Shown in pieces: positions 1 to 5,101 of a DNA stretch of 5,101 nucleotides. Made by a program: the position numbers and the translations under genes. Position 1 is the first letter of the stretch. Each line of letters opens with the position of its first letter. Origin of the DNA: an uncultured Ruminococcus sp. Its GTDB lineage: Bacteria > Bacillota > Clostridia > Oscillospirales > Ruminococcaceae. The stretch lies in NCBI GenBank assembly GCA_947177345.1, contig CAMWUB010000153.1, positions 1-5,101 on the forward strand. Reading direction: 5' to 3'. The notes below the pieces were generated by a model, which was not told the origin of the DNA, did not search any database, and saw only the letters and a list, made by a program, of their open reading frames with translations.

Positions 1-361
1 TAGTATGTATATTCAGATATTTCTGCAAAAGTTCCTGAAGTTCAGCGGGTTGTATGGGTTTGGAAAGGTATGCATCTATACCGCTTTCATGCAGTTTGTG
101 TTTTACGTCGGAAAACTGGTCGGCGGTCAATGCGACTATCGGAACAGATTTATTGAATTTCCGTATACGTTTTGAAGCCTCATAGCCGTCCATTTCAGGC
201 ATATGAATATCCATGAATATCATGAAGAAATCCTGCTCCTCCACCATACGTACAGCATCTGCACCGTTTGAGGCGGTCTTTACTGTTATGCCATGACTTT
301 CAATCATCATCTTCTGTATTTCCATATTTATTTCATTGTCATCAACAAGAAGAATTTCCAT
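1..361 (-). CDS. CheY-like response regulator receiver protein (3' end outside window)
   Basis: This is a partial gene: 120 codons are visible, with no stop before the window edge. The start is the ATG at 361-359; the frame meets a TGA at 382-380 upstream, and a GGAG lies 12 nt before the ATG. The protein begins MEILLVDDNEIN and is a complete receiver domain: acidic pair Asp7/Asp8, phosphoacceptor Asp51 (in FMDIHMPEMDGYEA), Thr79 (VALTAD) and Lys101 (LSKPI). It resembles the second receiver of the neighbouring hybrid kinase, including a similar MPxMxGYEA stretch. The visible part ends with the last helix expected of a receiver, so it could be a single-domain protein of about 120-130 residues, but a C-terminal output or HPt domain beyond the edge cannot be excluded. 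It is transcribed divergently from the hybrid kinase and may be a partner of it (inference). It is cytoplasmic, with no signal or membrane segment. Confidence 0.9.
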   Translation of the reverse strand, partial: MEILLVDDNEINMEIQKMMIESHGITVKTASNGADAVRMVEEQDFFMIFMDIHMPEMDGYEASKRIRKFNKSVPIVALTADQFSDVKHKLHESGIDAYLSKPIQPAELQELLQKYLNIHT

Positions 362-396
362 ATAAAAAATCAACTCCGTTCATGGTTTATAATATA

Positions 397-424
397 ATTA
401 TACTTATTATGACGGTTTTGTCAA
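397..424 (-). promoter_or_regulatory. Sigma-A-type promoter of the receiver gene
   Basis: On the minus strand a perfect -35 box TTGACA (424-419) is followed after 16 nt by a perfect -10 box TATAAT (402-397). Transcription would start near position 390, giving a leader of about 30 nt before the ATG at 361. Other AT-rich -10-like words lie just downstream, so the exact start is uncertain. Confidence 0.75.
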
Positions 425-446
425 GAAAATTGTTTCAAAAAAAGGG

Positions 447-475
447 TTGAAAATTACAGGACAGTGTTTTATAAT
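447..475 (+). promoter_or_regulatory. Sigma-A-type promoter of the hybrid kinase gene
   Basis: The -35 box TTGAAA (447-452, one mismatch to TTGACA) and a perfect -10 box TATAAT (470-475) are separated by an ideal 17 nt. Transcription would start near 482, with a leader of about 30 nt to the ATG at 512. It is arranged back-to-back with the minus-strand promoter; 22 bp separate the two -35 boxes. Confidence 0.78.
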
Positions 476-497
476 AGAAATGTAATATTTTTTGGAC

Positions 498-502
498 AGG
501 AG
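498..502 (+). promoter_or_regulatory. Ribosome binding site of the hybrid kinase
   Basis: AGGAG lies 9 nt before the ATG at 512. It fixes the start of the kinase, and the next residues (a basic KKKLK followed by a hydrophobic helix) are what a membrane-anchored protein should begin with. Confidence 0.85.
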
Positions 503-511
503 TAATTTTTT

Positions 512-3055
512 ATGAAAAAAAAACTGAAAAGTATGTTTCTGATTTTTCTTGGATTCCTAATCATGATGAGTACGGCTGGTATTATGTTCCGGTACATGAA
601 CCGGCGTGTAACTGAACTGAATCATGAAACTGTACAGGACGTAGGTTATACATATCTGTCGGCACTTACGGCACAGACCGTGAACCATTCACGGACATAT
701 TTCAGCAGTAAATTCAACAGTCTTGACCAGATTCTTGACGCTGTCGAAGGTATGGACTTGACCGAAGACAAGGCGAAAGAATACATAAAATCTGAAATAG
801 AATCAGGTGCTATTTATATTTCGCTACTTGCCGAAAACGGCGAAAGAGTTACATTGCGTGGCGATGATACTTTTGAACCTCTTGACAAGGTAAGTTTTGA
901 TTATACTATCGAACATGAAGAAGATAAAGTAATAATGGTAGAAAATAATAAGTCTGAGCGTATGATTGAAATGGTAAATACCCGTCATTTCATGCTGGGT
1001 GATACAAAATATAAGGCTGTGTTATGCGGAATACACCCCGATACGCTTAATACTGTACTTAATCTTTCATACGGTCAGGAAATGGTATATTCATTTGTAA
1101 TCAGGCGGGCTGACACCACTTTTGTGGTACGTAACGAAAACGCCGATACAGATACTTATTTCCAGCGTATCAGTAAGATGTACGAAGGTTACAACGGTAT
1201 GAGTGCAGACGACTATATAACTGAATTAAGTGAAGCACTTTCAAAAAATGAAACGTATCAGACCGCATTTGTTATTGACGGCGATTTAAGAATGATGTAT
1301 GCCAGACCCTTTTCATATTCTAACTGGTATCTCGTCACATTTATGCGTTACAGTGAAATAAATCAGATAATAGAAACCAATAACGCCAAAACAAGTAAAA
1401 TTTTCAATATATGCCTTGTAGCTCTTTTCATAGTGTTTATTACTGTATTTACGGCTTATGCGGTATTCGCTTACAAGCAGATTAAAAAACAAAATGAACT
1501 CCGTCAGGAAGCGGTATCGGCTAACAAGGCTAAAAGCGAATTTCTTTCCAATATGAGCCACGATATAAGAACGCCTATGAATGTCATAATAGGTATGACC
1601 GATATAGCAATCTCGAATATCGACGATAAACAGAGAGTGCAGGAATGTCTTAGTAAAATAGCCCGCTCCAGTCATCATTTATTGTCGCTTATCAATGATG
1701 TACTTGATATGTCGAAAATCGAAAGCAGTAAAATGACTTTATCAATTGTACAGATTTCTTTCCGTGAAAATCTCGAAAACGTCGTAACAATGATACAGCC
1801 ACAGATTAACGCAAAACATCAGAGTTTCAACGTATATATAAACAGTATCATTTCAGAAGATGTATATTGTGACAGCTTACGTCTTAATCAGATACTTATA
1901 AATTTATTGTCAAATGCCGTTAAGTATACACAAATGGAGGGCGAAATTTCACTTACACTTACTCAGGAAGAATCGCCAAAGGGTGATGATTATGTAAGAA
2001 ATCATATCTATGTCAAGGATAACGGTATGGGTATGACGGAAGATTTTGTCAAGGTAGTCTTTGAAAGTTTCGTCCGTGAAGACAGAAAACGTGTTACCAA
2101 AGAAGAGGGAACAGGTCTCGGTATGGCTATAACCAAACATATCGTTGATATGATGGGCGGTACTATTACGGTAAAAAGCAAGGTAAATGAGGGCAGTGAA
2201 TTTCATGTTACTCTTGACCTAAAAAAAGGCGATACCGATATGAATAATATGGATTTGGAGGGTCTGAAAGTACTCGTTATTGACGATGACGAAGAATTAT
2301 GTCAGACCGCTATGCAGTCCCTTAATGAGATAGGAGCTTATCCGGAATACGCCACAAGTTGTGAAGAAGCTCTGGAATTATTAAAAAATACGTCTGATAA
2401 ATATGACGTAATACTTGTTGACTGGCATATGCCGGAATCAAACGGCGTTGAGACTACCAAGAAATTAAGGGAATTTATTAAGGACGAGATGCCGATAATC
2501 CTTATATCCGTATACGACTTAAGCGAAGTGGAAAGCGAGGCAAGGGGAGCAGGTATTAACGGATTCATTCTGAAACCTCTGTTTAAATCAACTCTGTTCT
2601 TTGGTATAAAGCAGTATATAGGCAGTGAAATTATTGAAGAAGTTCCAGATAATGAAATAACTTTCGACGGTGGTAGAATTTTATTCGCTGAAGATAATGA
2701 ACTTAATGCGGAAATTACTACTGAAATTCTTACTGAAGCCGGTTTTGAAGTCGACTGGGCGGAAAACGGCAGGGTATGTGCTGAAAAATTCCAGTATTCC
2801 GACGTGAATTATTACAGGGCTATTCTTATGGATATACGTATGCCTGTAATGAACGGTTACGAGGCTACACAGAAAATACGTTCAATGGACAGACCAGACA
2901 GTAATCTTCCGATAATCGCCATGACTGCCGACGCTTTCGCTGAAGATGTAGCCAAATCGGCAGAAGCCGGTATGAATGCACACGTTGCCAAGCCCGTTGA
3001 CGTTAATGCACTTTTCTATATCCTCAGAAGAGAACTCAACAAACACGAACAATAA
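512..3055 (+). CDS. Membrane-bound hybrid sensor histidine kinase with two receiver domains
   Basis: This is an 847-residue hybrid kinase. Residues 7-26 form a first membrane helix after a basic start. Residues about 27-296 are a predicted extracellular sensor, probably a Cache-type (dCache) domain judging from its size, position and general character; the ligand is not evident. Residues about 297-320 are the second membrane helix. There is no HAMP domain: a short helical linker (321-341) leads directly to the HisKA domain, with phosphoacceptor His350 in NMSHDIRTPMN. The ATPase domain shows an N box (NQILINLLSNAVKYT, 459-473), G1 (DNGMGM, 503-508), F box (517-520) and G2 (GTGLG, 533-537). Receiver 1 (about 584-700) has Asp591-593, phosphoacceptor Asp637, Ser666 and Lys688. 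Receiver 2 (about 720-840) has Glu727/Asp728, Asp774, Thr805 and Lys827. All catalytic residues are present. It has no HPt domain of its own, and a separate HPt gene lies convergent to it. The function as a phosphorelay input kinase is secure; the signal and partners are inferred. Confidence 0.95.
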   Translation: MKKKLKSMFLIFLGFLIMMSTAGIMFRYMNRRVTELNHETVQDVGYTYLSALTAQTVNHSRTYFSSKFNSLDQILDAVEGMDLTEDKAKEYIKSEIESGAIYISLLAENGERVTLRGDDTFEPLDKVSFDYTIEHEEDKVIMVENNKSERMIEMVNTRHFMLGDTKYKAVLCGIHPDTLNTVLNLSYGQEMVYSFVIRRADTTFVVRNENADTDTYFQRISKMYEGYNGMSADDYITELSEALSKNETYQTAFVIDGDLRMMYARPFSYSNWYLVTFMRYSEINQIIETNNAKTSKIFNICLVALFIVFITVFTAYAVFAYKQIKKQNELRQEAVSANKAKSEFLSNMSHDIRTPMNVIIGMTDIAISNIDDKQRVQECLSKIARSSHHLLSLINDVLDMSKIESSKMTLSIVQISFRENLENVVTMIQPQINAKHQSFNVYINSIISEDVYCDSLRLNQILINLLSNAVKYTQMEGEISLTLTQEESPKGDDYVRNHIYVKDNGMGMTEDFVKVVFESFVREDRKRVTKEEGTGLGMAITKHIVDMMGGTITVKSKVNEGSEFHVTLDLKKGDTDMNNMDLEGLKVLVIDDDEELCQTAMQSLNEIGAYPEYATSCEEALELLKNTSDKYDVILVDWHMPESNGVETTKKLREFIKDEMPIILISVYDLSEVESEARGAGINGFILKPLFKSTLFFGIKQYIGSEIIEEVPDNEITFDGGRILFAEDNELNAEITTEILTEAGFEVDWAENGRVCAEKFQYSDVNYYRAILMDIRMPVMNGYEATQKIRSMDRPDSNLPIIAMTADAFAEDVAKSAEAGMNAHVAKPVDVNALFYILRRELNKHEQ

Positions 3056-3096
3056 AAAATTTACCGGATTTTATACAAATCCGGTATTTTTTTTAT
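3054..3096. terminator. Bidirectional intrinsic terminator between convergent genes
   Basis: A perfect 10-bp inverted repeat, TACCGGATTT (3062-3071) and AAATCCGGTA (3077-3086), encloses a 5-nt loop. It is followed by a T-run on the plus strand (3087-3094) and preceded by an A-run (3054-3059) that forms a T-run on the minus strand. It lies 6 nt after the kinase stop and 17 nt after the HPt stop, so it should end transcription from both sides. Confidence 0.9.
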
Positions 3097-3103
3097 GAAA
3101 AAA

Positions 3104-3463
3104 TTATTGACTGTCCCTGAAAGTCTTTATAGCATCTACTGTCATTTCGTAATTTTCACGGATTTGCTCCAGAAGTTCCATAACAGTCGCTTTATCAGGA
3201 TTTTCGTTTCTTAAAATTTCGGTCATTATATGACTGGGTTCGTAAAGCTTTGTCAAAGAAAGATTCTGACATACACCTTTAAGAGTATGTGCTGCCATGA
3301 ATGCTTCTTTGTAGTCTGCGTTTTCTATAGATGATATTAACTGCTGATAACTTTTGTCGTCAAGAAATTTAAGTATAAATTTTGTTATCATTCTATCTAA
3401 TGGAAGTCTTTTAGCAACATCATTATAATCACCGATTATATTATAACATTCCTTTAAAGTCAA
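3104..3463 (-). CDS. Free-standing HPt (histidine phosphotransfer) protein, TTG start
   Basis: This 119-residue protein is mostly helical and matches the HPt family in length and motif: the phosphoacceptor is His59 in AAHTLKGVCQNLSLTKL, with the usual Lys62-Gly63 just after it. HPt proteins shuttle phosphate between receiver aspartates and have no catalytic activity of their own. The start is TTG at 3463-3461: a near-perfect AAAGGAGGTG (3480-3471) stands 7 nt before it, and the first in-frame ATG downstream (Met25) would remove part of the first helix. It is the second gene of a tight operon; only 16 nt separate it from the HD-GYP stop, and its ribosome binding site begins on the last base of that stop, so translation is probably coupled. 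The neighbouring hybrid kinase lacks an HPt domain, making it the obvious donor, and the HD-GYP receiver the obvious acceptor (inference from context). It ends just before the shared terminator. Confidence 0.9.
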   Translation of the reverse strand: MTLKECYNIIGDYNDVAKRLPLDRMITKFILKFLDDKSYQQLISSIENADYKEAFMAAHTLKGVCQNLSLTKLYEPSHIMTEILRNENPDKATVMELLEQIRENYEMTVDAIKTFRDSQ

Positions 3464-3470
3464 GATAATA

Positions 3471-3480
3471 CACCTCCTTT
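3471..3480 (-). promoter_or_regulatory. Strong ribosome binding site that decides the TTG start of the HPt gene
   Basis: AAAGGAGGTG on the minus strand is almost fully complementary to the 16S rRNA tail. It lies 7 nt before the TTG at 3463, and its first A is the last base of the TGA (3482-3480) of the upstream HD-GYP gene. This arrangement supports both the TTG start and translational coupling. Confidence 0.88.
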
Positions 3481-5000
3481 CAGTTTTCTATTTTTTTCAG
3501 ATGCGAAACTTTTCCTATAACACCGGTATAATGCTGACTGTTATTTTCCCATAACGTAAGAGCCGTTACAGTACCGTACATCTGACCTTCCGGCGTATCT
3601 AAAATAATGCTGGTTACTATTTCGGGATTCTTCGGAGTAAGTGTCCGGAGAACAGCTACAAAATTTCTGACCGATTTATAATTGAGTATGCATTTATCGT
3701 TACCGCCTAAATTAATAACTGTCCGTCTGCTCCCGATAAGTTTAGCACCCCATTCAGATATTATTACTACTGATGTTCTTCTGTCATAATCGAACTGTAA
3801 TTCTTCCGCTTTCATTGAAAAGAATCTTAATTTTTCACGGTCTTTTTCAATCTGTATCAGCGGATTAATAATATTATCGCTTTCGTCGTATTGTATAAGC
3901 TCGTCGATTATGCTTTTCAGTCGTTTTTCCTGAATGTTTTCATCTGAATGTCTGTTAAGTTCTTTTATAATATCGTCGTGACTTTCAGTAAGACATTCCA
4001 TTAAAAGTGGGCTGAACTGTCCGCACTCACCATTGATAATCATATTCAATGCCTGCTCATGCGAGTACGCTTTTTTATAACAGCGTTCACTTGTAAGTGC
4101 ATCGTATACGTCGGCAACTGAAACTATCTGGGCGGAAATGGGTATTTCATCACCTTTAAGACCGTCCGGATAGCCTTTACCGTCATAACGTTCATGATGC
4201 CACCGGCATATTTCACGAGCTATTTTTACAAGTGGTTCGTCCTGATATACTGACATCTCGTCAAGCAATGATGACCCTATTGTTGTATGGGTTTTCATTA
4301 CAGCAAATTCTTCCGGTGTGAATCGTCCCGGTTTATTTAGAATATTTTCCGGAATGCCTATTTTTCCTATATCGTGCAGTGATGAGGCTGTCGTTATAAG
4401 CGACATATCTCGTGAACTTAGTTTATATTTATCGGTTTTTTCAACGAGTTTATTTAACAGGACATTTGTTATAGAAAAAATGTTCAGTGTATGCATACCG
4501 CTTTCACCGTTACGTGATTCTACAATATGACTTAGAATATTTATCATCATATTGTTGTTTTTTTCCTTTTCAAAGACTTGTTCAGTAATTATTTCCAGTA
4601 ATTTCTTATGTTTGGCGTGCAGACCAATTGTATTAGTAACACGTCGGCGTACTACTGCTATATTAAATGGTCTGCTTATATAATCAGTTACGCCCATTTC
4701 ATAGGCACGTTCTATAAATGAATCGTCATTTTCAGCGGAAATCATTATAACAGGAACGTCATTTATTATATGAGTTTCGTTCATTACGGCAAGGACTTCA
4801 AAGCCGTCTGCTTCCGGCATGATTATATCAAGAATCATTAAATCTATTGAATTATTATATTCTTTGATAATCTTTATCGCCTGAAGACCGTCAACCGCCT
4901 CTATTATATCAAATTCGTTCTGGAGCATATCTATAAGAATTTCACGATTCATTGTACAGTCGTCGACTATAAGAATTTTCTGTTTTTTCTTTTCCGACAT
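3480..5000 (-). CDS. Response regulator: receiver + HD-GYP cyclic-di-GMP phosphodiesterase + C-terminal domain
   Basis: This is a 506-residue protein if started at the ATG at 5000, chosen because AAGGA lies 9 nt before it; an in-frame ATG at 5039 would add 13 residues but has only a GAGGA about 14 nt away. Numbering here is from 5000. The receiver (about 7-125) has Asp13/Asp14, phosphoacceptor Asp58 (MILDIIMPEADG) and Ser88, but Arg110 replaces the usual Lys (ISRPF). A helical linker (about 126-155) leads to an HD-GYP domain (about 156-345) with Glu166 and His170, the HD pair His209-Asp210, Lys213, His238, His268-His269, GYP at 276-278 and Asp297. These are all the metal ligands known from trinuclear-iron HD-GYP enzymes, so an active cyclic-di-GMP phosphodiesterase is likely. 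The last 115 or so residues, after a helical stretch, look like a small alpha/beta, possibly PAS-like, domain that I cannot name with confidence. It is the first visible gene of an operon with the HPt gene. It is cytoplasmic. Confidence 0.93.
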   Translation of the reverse strand: MSEKKKQKILIVDDCTMNREILIDMLQNEFDIIEAVDGLQAIKIIKEYNNSIDLMILDIIMPEADGFEVLAVMNETHIINDVPVIMISAENDDSFIERAYEMGVTDYISRPFNIAVVRRRVTNTIGLHAKHKKLLEIITEQVFEKEKNNNMMINILSHIVESRNGESGMHTLNIFSITNVLLNKLVEKTDKYKLSSRDMSLITTASSLHDIGKIGIPENILNKPGRFTPEEFAVMKTHTTIGSSLLDEMSVYQDEPLVKIAREICRWHHERYDGKGYPDGLKGDEIPISAQIVSVADVYDALTSERCYKKAYSHEQALNMIINGECGQFSPLLMECLTESHDDIIKELNRHSDENIQEKRLKSIIDELIQYDESDNIINPLIQIEKDREKLRFFSMKAEELQFDYDRRTSVVIISEWGAKLIGSRRTVINLGGNDKCILNYKSVRNFVAVLRTLTPKNPEIVTSIILDTPEGQMYGTVTALTLWENNSQHYTGVIGKVSHLKKIEN

Positions 5001-5007
5001 TATATAT

Positions 5008-5016
5008 CTTCCTTTT
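5008..5016 (-). promoter_or_regulatory. Ribosome binding site supporting the HD-GYP start at 5000
   Basis: AAAAGGAAG on the minus strand places AAGGA 9 nt before the ATG at 5000. It favours this start over the upstream in-frame ATG at 5039. No convincing promoter is visible between here and the window edge, so the operon may begin outside the window. Confidence 0.65.
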
Positions 5017-5046
5017 CTAATCAGAATTTTTACGATCATCGTTTAC

Positions 5047-5101
5047 TCACAATTCCTCAGGCAAAAAAGCATCAAAAGGGATTTGGAATAGATTTCCATT
5101 A
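5047..5101 (-). CDS. Possible C-terminal end of an upstream gene
   Basis: From the window edge one minus-strand frame reads NGNLFQIPFDAFLPEEL and then TGA (5049-5047). The composition (FQIPFDAFLPEEL) looks like a normal protein C-terminus. If real, the gene would end 46 nt before the HD-GYP ATG with no hairpin terminator between, suggesting that it heads the same operon. Only 17 codons are visible and a second frame is also open almost to the edge, so this is weak. The product cannot be identified. Confidence 0.3.
   Translation of the reverse strand, partial: NGNLFQIPFDAFLPEEL

Noticed and set aside
268..450. Plus-strand open frame of 60 codons
   Set aside because: Most of it is antisense to the receiver gene and it then runs across the divergent promoters. 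It has no ribosome binding site of note, and the peptide is Ser/Phe/Cys-rich with no domain character.
1313..2568. Three minus-strand open frames (1313-1678, 1949-2206, 2338-2568) inside the hybrid kinase
   Set aside because: They lie antisense to confirmed kinase and receiver motifs, have no credible start signals and show no recognisable protein character.
4318..4530. Plus-strand open frame of 70 codons inside the HD-GYP gene
   Set aside because: It is antisense to the HD motif region, which is strongly conserved on the minus strand; it is a shadow of that gene.
5001..5039. N-terminal extension of the HD-GYP protein from the ATG at 5039
   Set aside because: The nearest Shine-Dalgarno-like sequence is about 14 nt away, whereas the ATG at 5000 has AAGGA at 9 nt. 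The extra 13 residues also precede the first strand of the receiver and are not needed for the fold.
5045..5100. Second open frame at the right edge (an ATG at 5100 followed by 17 more codons to TAA)
   Set aside because: It overlaps the more protein-like frame that ends at 5047, and the resulting short peptide (Cys/Leu-rich) has no visible ribosome binding site within the window.
1..5101. CRISPR arrays, insertion sequences, tRNA or rRNA genes, riboswitches
   Set aside because: I saw no spaced direct repeats, no terminal inverted repeats with a transposase, no RNA gene signature, and leaders of only about 30 nt that leave no room for a riboswitch.

Overview
The window looks like a stretch of chromosome from an AT-rich Gram-positive Clostridia-type bacterium, most like the gut Ruminococcus/Oscillospiraceae or Lachnospiraceae group. 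This rests on Shine-Dalgarno sequences of the AGGAG type, sigma-A-like promoters, a TTG start behind a strong AAAGGAGG site, and protein architectures (a Cache-like hybrid kinase without HAMP, and a receiver-HD-GYP protein with an 'ISRPF' motif) that I associate with this group. The genus assignment is inference.

Every gene that can be recognised belongs to two-component or phosphorelay signalling. From left to right: (1) on the minus strand, 1-361, a CheY-like receiver protein whose C-terminal end runs off the window; (2) a 150-bp intergenic region holding two divergent, near-consensus promoters; (3) on the plus strand, 512-3055, an 847-residue membrane-bound hybrid histidine kinase with the order TM - extracellular Cache-like sensor - TM - HisKA - HATPase_c - receiver - receiver; (4) a hairpin with T-runs on both sides, a shared bidirectional terminator between convergent genes; (5) on the minus strand, 3104-3463, a free-standing HPt phosphotransfer protein with a TTG start; (6) immediately upstream of it in the same operon, 3480-5000, a receiver-HD-GYP cyclic-di-GMP phosphodiesterase with an extra C-terminal domain; (7) at the right edge, possibly the last codons of another minus-strand gene.

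The parts fit a multistep phosphorelay. The hybrid kinase would autophosphorylate on His350 and pass phosphate to Asp637 and/or Asp774. It has no HPt domain of its own, and the separate HPt protein (His59) could carry phosphate to the receiver of the HD-GYP phosphodiesterase (Asp58), to the CheY-like protein (Asp51), or both. The output would be a change in cyclic-di-GMP level in response to an extracellular ligand. Each domain call comes from visible motifs; the wiring between them is inferred from co-location. The families are all known; what stands out is the compact set of parts and several departures from the norm (Arg for the conserved receiver Lys, a TTG start coupled to the upstream stop, two unequal receivers).
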